Shown here: positions 52,392-60,655 of the stretch, piece after piece
Layout of the letters: every line of letters starts with the position of its first letter
Numbering within the stretch: the first letter of the stretch is position 1
Source of the DNA: Bacteroidales bacterium WCE2004
GTDB taxonomy: Bacteria; Bacteroidota; Bacteroidia; Bacteroidales; UBA932
Direction of reading: 5' to 3'
NCBI GenBank assembly: GCA_900167895.1
Contig: FUZR01000001.1
Location: forward strand, 167,144-231,143
Length of the DNA stretch: 64,000 bases
Translations under genes and position numbers: made by a program
Notes under the pieces: generated by a model
The model's input: the letters and a program-made list of their open reading frames with translations, nothing else
Database searches by the model: none
Told to the model about the DNA's origin: nothing

Positions 52392-52580
52392 ATGATCATG
52401 GAAGATAAGCGGAAATATGCGGCTCCGGCCGTCCTTGAAGACCTCGCGCTCGAGTTTGAGGCCGAGATTCTCGGCCCTTCCACCGCCGTGGTCGACGAGA
52501 ACATCAAGGAAGTCAACACCACCGGCCAGACGGTCGGCGGCACCATCAACGAGAACCAATGGTCCAACCAATGGCAATAA
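52392..52580 (+). CDS. Small peptide of unknown function (62 residues)
   Basis: An open frame with ATG at 52392 (second Met at 52398) encodes a hydrophilic peptide. The N-terminal part (EDKRKYAAPAVLEDLALEFE) is of the KYxxP...L.LE type that many short Bacteroidota proteins share. The C-terminal part is rich in Asn, Gln, Thr and Gly and ends NENQWSNQWQ with two Trp. No signal peptide or membrane helix. It follows the UpxY gene by 37 bases and precedes the lipoprotein by 5 bases, so it is surely transcribed with them. A precursor-like layout (leader plus low-complexity core) is possible but not shown. Too short to assign a function. Confidence 0.65.
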   Translation: MIMEDKRKYAAPAVLEDLALEFEAEILGPSTAVVDENIKEVNTTGQTVGGTINENQWSNQWQ

Positions 52581-52585
52581 GCAAG

Positions 52586-54496
52586 ATGAAGATCAAATAT
52601 CTCCTTCTCGCGGGGCTGTCGGTCCTCGCCTTCCCTTCGTGTCAAAAACTGCTGGCGCCTGACCGCTCCGGCCAGGCCATCATGTTCAGCGCCACTTCCG
52701 ACGAAGTCACGGATCCCGCGACCAAGACCGAATATTCCGGCCAGGTCGTCAGCGGCAAGGAACGCATCAACTGGGTGAACGGCGACCAGGTCAAGATTTT
52801 CCTGCACACGCACGGCAACAACAACAGCAACTCCGCCGTCGAGTCGAAGGACTACTATGTGGTCCAGATCGAGGCCAACGGGCAGAAGAGCAAGGCGCGC
52901 GTCGCCTCCGACAACGGCATGCTGACCTGGAAGTCGAACCGTACCCACGACTTCTACAGCCTCTACCCGGCCAGCGGCATCACCAGCTCCAACGCCACTT
53001 TCGGCAACAACAACGCCAAGTTCACGGTCACCCTGCCCGAGAAGCAGTATGGCGACATCGCCACCAACATGCAGTACGCCTATATGGCCGCGGTCAGCAA
53101 GGGCTACAGCAACAACGGCAAGGGCACCGTGGTGCTGGACTACTACCCGATGGTGACCACCCTCTACGTCACGATCACCAACCGCTGCAAGTCGCGCAAA
53201 CCCGTCGACGTGCGCAAGGTCAGCCTGAAGCACACGAAAAAATTCAACAACGGCGCAAGCGAGAGCGAGAAGCGCCCGTACTACCTGTCGGGCACGTATG
53301 ACCTCACGGCCACGAGCGGCAATTTCACCTACAACCCGTCCAACTTCCGCAACGGCTCCACCTACGTGAGCGCCGAATTCGGCAGCGACACCGAATCCCT
53401 GCCCTATGGCCAGAGCATGTCCTGCGCGCTGTTCATCCTGCCGCAGAACTCCCTTAACGCCGGGGACCTCAAGCTTTCCGTCCTGACCACCAAGTCGGTC
53501 ATGCACAACACTTTGTCCAACCGGGCAGGCATCTCCTCCTTCCAGGCCGGCAAAAAATACAACGTCAAGGTCACCATCGACGAAGAGGACATCCTCGTCT
53601 CCGACGTCGAGATCACGCCCAACTCCACCCAGCTTGTCGCCAAGATGCTCCTGGAGCAGGTGATCAACTTCAACAACCTGACCGTTGCGGCCGTGCTGGA
53701 CGACGTGACCCACGTCTACACCGGCAGCGGCACCTGCGAGATCGTCAACGGCGTGATCAAGGTGCGCGTCGACGGCGACGACGGCCAGTACACCTGGCGC
53801 GACCTTACCGACGACGAAGTCCGTTACCTCGCCTCTACGGTCAAGGAAATCGACATGACCCAGAGCTACTTCCCGCCCGGAACGGTACTTACCGTCGAGG
53901 ACTTCGCCCTCTTCGCCAACCTCGAGAAGATCAACTTCCTCAACCTCAACAATGTCACCGAACTGGACATGAGCGGTATGCAGAAACTGCAGGAGGTCAA
54001 GTTCCACCACGGCGGTGAAATCAACATCACCGACTGCCCCAACCTGACCAAGCTCACGCTTGACAACATCTCGGGAGCCAGCCTGGTGCATCTGGAAAAC
54101 TGCCCGGCCATGACCCAGTTCAACTTCACGGGCAACGGCGCCGAGCAGGCCGGACAGACCAATTTCGAGTTCGTCAACATGCAGGGGCTCACGTCCATCA
54201 ACATGGTCACGGCCAAGTCCATCACCGTGGACAACTGCCCCAACTTCGCAACGCTTACCTTGAGCAGGCCTTCTTCCTACCTGCAGGCCATCACCCTCAA
54301 GGATACGCCCAAGTTCAGGACAGGCACCGTCGGCACGCGCAACCAGAATTTCAGCGAGCGCCAGACCACGCTCACGTTCAACAACTGCAGCAATTCCGTG
54401 AGCAGCGCGACGTTCACCATGCACTACCGCAACTACGGTTCGCCTACCGTCAACAAGACGAATTCGAACCGGGTCAACATCAGATACAACCAGTAA
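52586..54496 (+). CDS. Surface lipoprotein with fimbrillin-like N-terminal domain and leucine-rich-repeat-like C-terminal region
   Basis: The protein has 636 residues. The start is the ATG at 52586, because MKIKYLLLAGLSVLAFPSC is a good lipoprotein signal (Cys19); an in-frame ATG at 52559 overlaps the small peptide gene. Residues about 25-340 follow the fimbrillin pattern (ATKTEYSGQVVSGKERINWV, NGDQVKIF, HDFYSLYPASG, VVLDYYPMVTTLYVTI). The C-terminal third (about 440-600) has irregular leucine-rich units such as LEKINFLNLNNVTELDMSGM, CPNLTKLTLDN and CPNFATLTLS. A surface adhesin or a glycan-associated protein is plausible; no known homologue is recognised. Confidence 0.8.
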   Translation: MKIKYLLLAGLSVLAFPSCQKLLAPDRSGQAIMFSATSDEVTDPATKTEYSGQVVSGKERINWVNGDQVKIFLHTHGNNNSNSAVESKDYYVVQIEANGQKSKARVASDNGMLTWKSNRTHDFYSLYPASGITSSNATFGNNNAKFTVTLPEKQYGDIATNMQYAYMAAVSKGYSNNGKGTVVLDYYPMVTTLYVTITNRCKSRKPVDVRKVSLKHTKKFNNGASESEKRPYYLSGTYDLTATSGNFTYNPSNFRNGSTYVSAEFGSDTESLPYGQSMSCALFILPQNSLNAGDLKLSVLTTKSVMHNTLSNRAGISSFQAGKKYNVKVTIDEEDILVSDVEITPNSTQLVAKMLLEQVINFNNLTVAAVLDDVTHVYTGSGTCEIVNGVIKVRVDGDDGQYTWRDLTDDEVRYLASTVKEIDMTQSYFPPGTVLTVEDFALFANLEKINFLNLNNVTELDMSGMQKLQEVKFHHGGEINITDCPNLTKLTLDNISGASLVHLENCPAMTQFNFTGNGAEQAGQTNFEFVNMQGLTSINMVTAKSITVDNCPNFATLTLSRPSSYLQAITLKDTPKFRTGTVGTRNQNFSERQTTLTFNNCSNSVSSATFTMHYRNYGSPTVNKTNSNRVNIRYNQ

Positions 54497-54504
54497 CGGG
54501 AGGA

Positions 54505-55515
54505 TTACCGCATCCGCAGATTGCCCAGCGCGAGTTCCCACATCGTGGCGAACGTCTCGCGGGCGCCATACCGGAGCGAGAAAGGCAGCCGCCGCAGGAA
54601 AGACCCTGCGGTGGCTGTTTTCTTTCCGAGGTTACCCTTCTGCCGCGAGCGGCGGCGCGCGGGATCGGCCATGCCGAAATGGCCGCCCGTACGCACGAAG
54701 CTGCGCAGCTGCGCAGGATCCACCGTCCGGAATCCGGGCAGACAGCAGGCCGGGTCAAGCCCGAAATCGGCCACCAGCAGCGAACAGAGCAGCGCGTGCC
54801 AGCGGAGCAGGCCGGCCCGGCGGAGCGCCGAAGCCAGCTCCTGCTTGCTGTAGCGCCCCTCCAGGGCGGTCAGCGCACGCGCCAGGTCACAGAGCTGCTT
54901 GCAGCCCACGCCCGGTCCGATGGCGTGCTTGAAAATATGCGAAGACAACAGCAGGATTTCACCGCACGGCGACGCCGGAGCCGGCAGCCGCGCGGGCGAA
55001 AGATGGATGTCGTAGTAGCGGGGATGGAGCTCCACGGTCACGCCCTCCCGGACAAAGACCACCGCGCCGTCCGCCGCCCTCCGGGCGTCCGGAACCAGCT
55101 TCAGCGCCTTCCCGAAGTCGTCAGGAGGCAGGAACAGGTCGATGTCGCCCACCTGTCGCACGGACGGGTCGGCATAGTATTTCGCGGCCTCGCTCCCCTT
55201 CTGCACCACCGGATGCAGCCCGGCGGCTGCGAACTCCGCCAAAAGGGCTTCCTGAACGCGCGCATAGCGGGCGCCCGCCCGCGAGAAGGCCAGTTCCCAG
55301 GCCTGCACAAGCGGTTGCAGGGCCTCCGGCAGGCGCCGGTCCTCCGGCAGCAGCGCGATTCCGCGCAGCACCAGGCCCATCACCGCCTGCTCGCGGCCCA
55401 GCTGGAAGACCTGGTCCCAGGCGACCGCGTCGGGCACGGTCGCCAGCTGCGGCTCGCGTTCCCACAGGCCCGCGCGCAGCAATTCGAGAAAGATATTCCA
55501 CACCTGATCCGGCAT
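54505..55515 (-). CDS. Nucleotidyltransferase family protein (NTP_transf_5 type)
   Basis: The protein has 336 residues. The core motif is KGSEAAKYYADPSVRQVGDI followed by DLFLPP: the GDIDLF acidic pair is the metal site of the nucleotidyltransferase fold. VTVELHPRYYD and LLLSSHIFKHAIGPGVGCKQ with LCDLAR follow, as in the PF14907 family. Members occur in exopolysaccharide and peptide-modification loci and transfer a nucleotide or phosphate group to an unknown acceptor. It is the only minus-strand gene in this locus, convergent with the lipoprotein gene (8-base gap) and divergent from the acyltransferase. Confidence 0.82.
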   Translation of the reverse strand: MPDQVWNIFLELLRAGLWEREPQLATVPDAVAWDQVFQLGREQAVMGLVLRGIALLPEDRRLPEALQPLVQAWELAFSRAGARYARVQEALLAEFAAAGLHPVVQKGSEAAKYYADPSVRQVGDIDLFLPPDDFGKALKLVPDARRAADGAVVFVREGVTVELHPRYYDIHLSPARLPAPASPCGEILLLSSHIFKHAIGPGVGCKQLCDLARALTALEGRYSKQELASALRRAGLLRWHALLCSLLVADFGLDPACCLPGFRTVDPAQLRSFVRTGGHFGMADPARRRSRQKGNLGKKTATAGSFLRRLPFSLRYGARETFATMWELALGNLRMR

Positions 55516-55524
55516 AACTGCGTA

Positions 55525-55561
55525 TAAAGATAGGGATTTCCGCCGGAAAATCGTAAATTTG
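55525..55561. promoter_or_regulatory. Divergent -7 boxes for nucleotidyltransferase and acyltransferase genes
   Basis: Minus strand TATCTTTA (55525-55532) lies 9 bases before the nucleotidyltransferase start at 55515. Plus strand TAAATTTG (55554-55561) lies 22 bases before the ATG at 55584. -33 boxes are not clear. Confidence 0.45.
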
Positions 55562-55583
55562 GGACTGCAATGCGTTCACGGCG

Positions 55584-56693
55584 ATGAAGAACACCCCCGC
55601 CACAGCCACCGGAAGCGGCTCCGGCCCGCTCCAGTCGAGGACCATCGATTACCTCCGGTTCTTGATGGCCTTCGCCGTCGTCCTGCTCCACGCCTCCGCG
55701 GCCGGAGCGGAGAGCGGACTGCCCGTCTATTCCTCGCTCTCCATCCTGCTCGGCCAGGGCCTCTGCCGGATCGCCGTCCCGTGTTTCTTCTTCATCTCCG
55801 GCTATCTTTTCTTCAAGGGACTGGTAGCCTGGGACTGGAGCGTCTGGACCTCCAAGATCAAGCGGCGCGTCCACACCCTCCTCATCCCCTACCTCCTCTG
55901 GAACATCCTCGCGGCCGTCCTGATCTACGGCTACAACTGGCTCCGCGTCCGCTTCGGCAACGGCGATCCCGCCACCCTCGCCGAGATGACGGAGAGATGG
56001 GGCCCCTGCGCCTGGCGGATCTTCTGGGACTACGACAAGGGGATGCCCCTGGACTACCCCCTCTGGTTCATCCGAACCCTGATCGTCTATACCCTGCTGA
56101 CCCCGCTGGTCTTCGTCCTCTGCAAGTACCTCAAGGGCGTCGGCGTCCTGCTGCTGGGCGCCCTGCTCATCGGCGTCCTCCGCGCGCAGCAGGACCTGTT
56201 CTTCTATGTCTCAGGCGCCTTCCTGAGCCTCTGCGGCAAGGACCTGGTCGTCCTGTTCCGCCACATGAAGTGGCCGGCCGCGGCCGTGTCCGTCTTCATC
56301 CTGTGCTGGCTCCCCACAACCTACAGGGATCACCCCGATACCTACTACTATCTGCTTAATTTCCTGAAGATTACCGGGATTGTTTCCCTGTTCGGCCTGG
56401 TCAGCGCCGGACTGGACGGCAAGGGCATCCTGCACGACCGTCCCTTCCTCTCCCGGAGCTCTTTCTTCCTCTTTGCGTCGCACGGCGTCCTGATCCTGGA
56501 CGACATCGCACGCTATTTCATGCTGCACCTCACTTCCGCCCGCAACGAACTGTATTACTGCCTGGACATCTTCGTCCGGACAGGCGTCACCATCGCAATC
56601 TGCCTGGCTCTCTATTGGGCGGTCGAGCGCTTCCTTCCTCGGCTCAATTCCGTCCTCAACGGAGCCCGGGCACGCCGTGCCAATGCCGCCTGA
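55584..56693 (+). CDS. Acyltransferase-3 family membrane protein (first copy)
   Basis: The protein has 369 residues and about ten membrane helices. It begins QSRTIDYLRFLMAFAVVLLH, carries the family's catalytic His in the first helix region, then GLCRIAVPCFFFISGYLFFK, and WFIRTLIVYTLLTPLV. These proteins O-acylate (often acetylate or succinylate) cell-surface sugars using a cytosolic acyl donor. A closely similar second copy lies at 62471-63550, which suggests two different acylation sites in the glycan. It has its own -7 box and is followed by a separate promoter. Confidence 0.9.
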   Translation: MKNTPATATGSGSGPLQSRTIDYLRFLMAFAVVLLHASAAGAESGLPVYSSLSILLGQGLCRIAVPCFFFISGYLFFKGLVAWDWSVWTSKIKRRVHTLLIPYLLWNILAAVLIYGYNWLRVRFGNGDPATLAEMTERWGPCAWRIFWDYDKGMPLDYPLWFIRTLIVYTLLTPLVFVLCKYLKGVGVLLLGALLIGVLRAQQDLFFYVSGAFLSLCGKDLVVLFRHMKWPAAAVSVFILCWLPTTYRDHPDTYYYLLNFLKITGIVSLFGLVSAGLDGKGILHDRPFLSRSSFFLFASHGVLILDDIARYFMLHLTSARNELYYCLDIFVRTGVTIAICLALYWAVERFLPRLNSVLNGARARRANAA

Positions 56694-56716
56694 TGCCGTT
56701 TTGGGCACCCAAACAC

Positions 56717-56747
56717 TTGTTTTTTCCTCTCAAAATACTTATCTTTG
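56717..56747 (+). promoter_or_regulatory. Promoter of the glycerol-phosphate/flippase gene group
   Basis: TTG (56717-56719), 20-base spacer, perfect TATCTTTG (56740-56747). The leader of about 100 bases contains the palindrome AAGGGATATCCCTT (56761-56774) and a small hairpin GACGGC-gaa-GCCGT near 56810-56823. Confidence 0.75.
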
Positions 56748-56852
56748 TTTAGTTAAGTGAAAGGGATATCCCTTCCGCTTTTCTGGACCGCCTCTTTTTG
56801 AAGCAGGCCCGACGGCGAAGCCGTAACCCTCCTTTTAAACAAACTTCCCGAC

Positions 56853-57518
56853 ATGAACCGCAAAATTGTCCTTTTGGCAGCCGCACTGCTGACTGCTTCC
56901 GTGTGCCTGGCCGGCACGCCGCGCAGGTCGCCCAACTCCCCGTATCAGTACGGAAAACGCTTCTACATTGCCCTCCAGGGAGGAGCGATGACGACCCTCA
57001 GCGAGAACGCTTCTTCCTACTCCGCCAATGACAGGACCTGGGACCGCGCAGCCCTGCACGGGCAGCTGTCCATCGGATACAGCTTCACGGACGCCTTCGA
57101 CATCCGCATCTCCGGGAGCTACAACCGCCCCGCCGGCGCCCTGTCCCCCTGGGCCGGGTTCTACCCCTACCGCTTCAACGCGTACCACCTCTTTGCCGAC
57201 GTGGCCTGGGACTTCAATTCGATGGCGGAGTTCTACACTTCCTTCAGCCCGAAGGTCTATGTCGGCGTCGGCGCAGCCTATACCGCCGGCTTTGAGGCGC
57301 CGGAGCACCCCACCCAGGTGATCCAGGAGCCGAATCTCGTCCCCGGCTTCCGCTTCGGCAGCATCCTGGAATTTGACGGCAGGAGCGGCTTCGGCTGGTT
57401 CGTCGACCTCGGATTCGAGTTCTTCACCGACTGGTACGACGGCCAGGACCCTTCCGGCTTCCCGTTCGACATCGACCCGAAGCTTTCCATCGGTATCGTC
57501 TATCACATCCCGCGATGA
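56853..57518 (+). CDS. Outer-membrane beta-barrel protein of unknown function
   Basis: The protein has 221 residues with a type I signal peptide (1-20, SVCLAG). The rest alternates in amphipathic strands (RFYIALQGGAMTTL, LSIGYSFTDAFDIRISGSYN, FYTSFSPKVYVGVGAAYTAG, FVDLGFEFFTDWY) and ends IGIVYHIPR, as in 8-stranded OMP_b-brl proteins. No specific family is recognised. It is the first gene of a tight group; its stop overlaps the cytidylyltransferase start by 4 bases (ATGA). Confidence 0.82.
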   Translation: MNRKIVLLAAALLTASVCLAGTPRRSPNSPYQYGKRFYIALQGGAMTTLSENASSYSANDRTWDRAALHGQLSIGYSFTDAFDIRISGSYNRPAGALSPWAGFYPYRFNAYHLFADVAWDFNSMAEFYTSFSPKVYVGVGAAYTAGFEAPEHPTQVIQEPNLVPGFRFGSILEFDGRSGFGWFVDLGFEFFTDWYDGQDPSGFPFDIDPKLSIGIVYHIPR

Positions 57519-57919
57519 AAACCGTCCTGACAGTCGGCGTCTTCGACCTGCTGCACGTCGGCCACATCGAACTCTTCCGCAAGGCCCGGGCCCTGGGCGA
57601 CCGGCTGGTCGTCGCCGTGCAGGACTCCGCAGCCGTGGAGAAATACAAGCCGGGCTGCCCGACGGTCAACGGCACCGCTGAGCGCATGTACGTCGTCAAG
57701 GCCATCAAATATGTCGACGATGTCGTCGTCTACACGGACGTGGACAAGATCATGGACGAGGTGGACTTCGACGTTTTCGTGTTCGGCGGCGACCAGAAGC
57801 ACCCGGGTTTCCTGGCCCTGGAGTGCTGGTGCCGGGAGCACGGCAAGGAAATGGTCCGGCTTCCGCGCACGGAAGGCATTTCCTCCAGCGAGCTCAAAGA
57901 GCACATCCGCAACCTGTAA
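57515..57919 (+). CDS. Glycerol-3-phosphate cytidylyltransferase-like nucleotidyltransferase (TagD-like)
   Basis: The protein has 134 residues. The HxGH signature is in GVFDLLHVGHI (about 8-18), and the second motif RTEGISSSEL (about 117-126) matches RTxGISTT of the cytidylyltransferase family; length is normal for TagD. The reaction would make CDP-glycerol (or a related CDP-alcohol) from CTP. The gene directly downstream encodes a CDP-glycerol glycerophosphotransferase-like protein, which supports that substrate. Confidence 0.88.
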   Translation: MKTVLTVGVFDLLHVGHIELFRKARALGDRLVVAVQDSAAVEKYKPGCPTVNGTAERMYVVKAIKYVDDVVVYTDVDKIMDEVDFDVFVFGGDQKHPGFLALECWCREHGKEMVRLPRTEGISSSELKEHIRNL

Positions 57920-57926
57920 TTTCCCG

Positions 57927-59201
57927 ATGGGAGACACGCCCGTCAACCCGTTCCGCCAAAGGATCGAACGCTGCCAGTACCGCTGGCTGCTCCTGCCGCA
58001 GGCGCTGCTGCGCCAGCGCCGCGCCGTCCGCGCCATCCGCCGGCGCGGCCACGTGCGGGTCGTCTTCCTCGTCTCATCGCTGCCGATGTGGCGCTGCCAG
58101 CCGCTCTGCGACCGGCTCGCCCAGGACGGGCGCTTCAGCGTGTCCGTCGCACTCTATCCCTTCCCGTCCTACAGCCGGGAGCAGCAGGATGCCTGCATGA
58201 AAGAATTGAGCGAATACTTCGCCGGCAAGGATGTTCCCTTCGTGGACCTGTCCGCGGAGGAACGCCCGGGCGAGGCGCTGAAATGGCGGCTGGATCCGGA
58301 CATCCTGTTCTACCAGCAGCCCTATAACTACCTGTACGGCAAGGACCTGGACAGTCCCGCTTTCCCGGACTGCCTGGTCTGCTACGTCCCCTACTCCATC
58401 CGGACGTCGTCCGGGACCTGGGTGTACCGCACCCGCCTCAACGAGACCGCGTGGCGGCTTTTCTACCCGTCCCCGATCCTCCGCGACGAGGCCGCGTCCA
58501 TCCTCTACAACAAGGGCCGCAACATCCGCGTGACGGGCGACCCGCAGATGGACGGCTTCGCCGCCCCACCGCAGAAAGACCCCTGGAAGCCCCTTGCGGG
58601 CACGAAACGCGTCATCTGGGCGCCCCACTTCTCGATCGTGGACGAGGGGCTGATGCACCGCGATTCCTTCACCTGGCTGAGCGAGTGCATGCTGCGCTTC
58701 GCCGCCCAATACCGGGACCGCGTCCAGTTCGTCTTCAAGCCGCACCCGCGCCTGATGTCGGAACTCTGCGCCCACCCGGCCTGGGGCAAGGAAAAGGCGG
58801 AGGCCTACTACAAGGCCTGGGCGGAAGGCGCCAACACGCAGCTCGTCACGGGCGAATACCTCGACCTGTTCAAGACCTCCGACGCGATGATCCACGACAG
58901 CGGATCGTTCTCGGTCGAATATCCTTTCACCGGCAAGCCGGTCCTATTCACCACGCGTGACCTGGACCGCTCGCTCGCCGGACAGAACGAACTGGGCTGC
59001 GCCGCCATCCGCGCCCACTATCGCGGCGGGACGGAGGCGGACATCGCCGCCTTCCTGGACGACGTGGTCCTGGGCGGGAAAGACCCGATGAAGGCGGAGC
59101 GCGCCGCTTTCGTGGACAAATATCTCCGTGCGCCCGGGCGGCACTCCGCCGCGGAGGCCATCTATCAGGAAATCCTGGCCGGGCTGCAACTCGACAGATG
59201 A
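57927..59201 (+). CDS. CDP-glycerol glycerophosphotransferase-like protein (TagB/TagF-like)
   Basis: The protein has 424 residues from the ATG at 57927; the longer frame starting at 57711 lies within the cytidylyltransferase gene. Family features are in the C-terminal half: VIWAPHFSIVDEG, VQFVFKPHPRLMSEL, and SDAMIHDSGSFSVEYPFTGK with PVLF, which form the GT-B donor site of TagB/F enzymes. The N-terminal half contains WRCQPLCDRLAQD and CYVPYSIRTSSGTWVYRTRL. It probably transfers glycerol phosphate to a polysaccharide at the inner membrane. It follows the TagD-like gene by 7 bases. Confidence 0.85.
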   Translation: MGDTPVNPFRQRIERCQYRWLLLPQALLRQRRAVRAIRRRGHVRVVFLVSSLPMWRCQPLCDRLAQDGRFSVSVALYPFPSYSREQQDACMKELSEYFAGKDVPFVDLSAEERPGEALKWRLDPDILFYQQPYNYLYGKDLDSPAFPDCLVCYVPYSIRTSSGTWVYRTRLNETAWRLFYPSPILRDEAASILYNKGRNIRVTGDPQMDGFAAPPQKDPWKPLAGTKRVIWAPHFSIVDEGLMHRDSFTWLSECMLRFAAQYRDRVQFVFKPHPRLMSELCAHPAWGKEKAEAYYKAWAEGANTQLVTGEYLDLFKTSDAMIHDSGSFSVEYPFTGKPVLFTTRDLDRSLAGQNELGCAAIRAHYRGGTEADIAAFLDDVVLGGKDPMKAERAAFVDKYLRAPGRHSAAEAIYQEILAGLQLDR

Positions 59202-59212
59202 ACTTATAGTCC

Positions 59213-60655
59213 ATGTCAGACTCGCTGAAACAGAAGACGATCAAGGGTGCGTCCTGGAGCTTTGTCGAGCAGATCCTGACGCGCGGCGTCAATTTCGTGA
59301 TCGGCATCATCCTGGCCCGCCTGCTGAGTCCGACGGACTACGGCCTGGTGGGCATGATGGGCGTGTTCATCGCCATCTCGCAGATCTTCGTCGACGGCGG
59401 TCTGGCCAACGCCCTGATCCAGACCAAGAATCCCAGCGACAAGGATTTCTCGACGGTGTTCATCGTCAACCTGACCCTGAGCCTGGTGTTCTATGGCATC
59501 CTGTACTTCACCGCGCCGGTCATCGCCAATTTCTACGGACAGCCGCTGCTGAAGCCCCTGATGCGCGTCGTGGCGCTGATCCTGATCATCGTCTCGCTGT
59601 CCTCGATCCACGGGACCCTGCTCTCGATCCGGGTCGATTTCAAGACCAAGTCCATCATCTCCATCGCGTCTTCCCTCCTTTCCGGCGCGATCGGCATCTA
59701 CTGCGCCTACAAAGGCCTGGGCGCCTGGGCGCTGGTAGCCCAGTCGGTCGCCTCGGCGACCATCATCACCTTCCTGACGCTTGCGTTCGTGCACTGGATG
59801 CCGAAGCTGGTCTTCTCGAAGGAATCCTTCAGGCGCCTGTTCTCCTACAGCTCCAAGCTGCTGGCCGCTTCCGTCATCAGCGTCGCCTACGACAACGCCT
59901 ACCCGATGGTCATCGGCAAGCGCTTCACCGCCGCGGACGTGGGGCAGTACACGCGCGCCGGACAGTTCCCCGGGGTCGCCAACAGCACGATCACGAGCGC
60001 CCTCAACCGGGTGGCGTTCCCGGTCCTGAGCAAGATCCAGGACGACGACCAGCGCCTGCTGAGCGTGTATGAGAAATACATCCAGCTGTCCTGCTTCCTG
60101 ATCTTCCCGGTGCTGCTGTGGCTGTGCGGATGCGCCCGTCCGCTCGTGTCCTTCCTGCTCACGGACAAATGGCTGGACTGCGTCCCGCTGATGCAGATCC
60201 TGTGTTTCAGCCTGCTGGTGAACGGGATGACGACCATCAACCTCAACCTGCTCTACGTCAAGGGCCGCTCCGACCTCGTCCTGCGGCTCGAGATCATCAA
60301 GAAGACGATCGCGTTCATCATCCTGTTCGTCTCGATGCTCTTCAACCTGAAAGTGATGTGCTACGGCCAGGTGCTCTATTCCATCATCGCCCTGTCCCTC
60401 AACACGATATACACCAAGAAGATCCTCGGCTACGGCCTGTTCCGCCAGCTCCGGGTCATCTATCCCTATTTCCTGCTGGCCCTGGTGGTCCTGGCAGAGA
60501 GCCTGTTCGTCTCGGCGTTCATCAGCAACCGCATCCTGGCCCTGGTCCTGTCCTTCGGGCTCGGCGTAGCGGTCTATTTCCTGCTGAACAAGGCATTCGG
60601 GCTCTACGCCTATCAGGAAGCGCGGGAGCTGGTCGTTTCCAAACTGCGCAGATAA
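59213..60655 (+). CDS. Wzx-type polysaccharide flippase (MOP superfamily)
   Basis: The protein has 480 residues with about 12-14 membrane helices. It begins KTIKGASWSFVEQILTRGVN with LARLLSPTDYGLVGM, the typical start of lipopolysaccharide flippases in this phylum. It moves lipid-linked repeat units across the inner membrane. No Wzy polymerase is seen in the window; it may lie beyond 64000. The gene overlaps the next start by one base (TAATG). Confidence 0.93.
   Translation: MSDSLKQKTIKGASWSFVEQILTRGVNFVIGIILARLLSPTDYGLVGMMGVFIAISQIFVDGGLANALIQTKNPSDKDFSTVFIVNLTLSLVFYGILYFTAPVIANFYGQPLLKPLMRVVALILIIVSLSSIHGTLLSIRVDFKTKSIISIASSLLSGAIGIYCAYKGLGAWALVAQSVASATIITFLTLAFVHWMPKLVFSKESFRRLFSYSSKLLAASVISVAYDNAYPMVIGKRFTAADVGQYTRAGQFPGVANSTITSALNRVAFPVLSKIQDDDQRLLSVYEKYIQLSCFLIFPVLLWLCGCARPLVSFLLTDKWLDCVPLMQILCFSLLVNGMTTINLNLLYVKGRSDLVLRLEIIKKTIAFIILFVSMLFNLKVMCYGQVLYSIIALSLNTIYTKKILGYGLFRQLRVIYPYFLLALVVLAESLFVSAFISNRILALVLSFGLGVAVYFLLNKAFGLYAYQEARELVVSKLRR

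Noticed and set aside
52358..54541. 727-codon minus-strand frame
   Set aside because: Runs opposite the small peptide and lipoprotein genes, starts inside the opposite-strand nucleotidyltransferase and has no domain.
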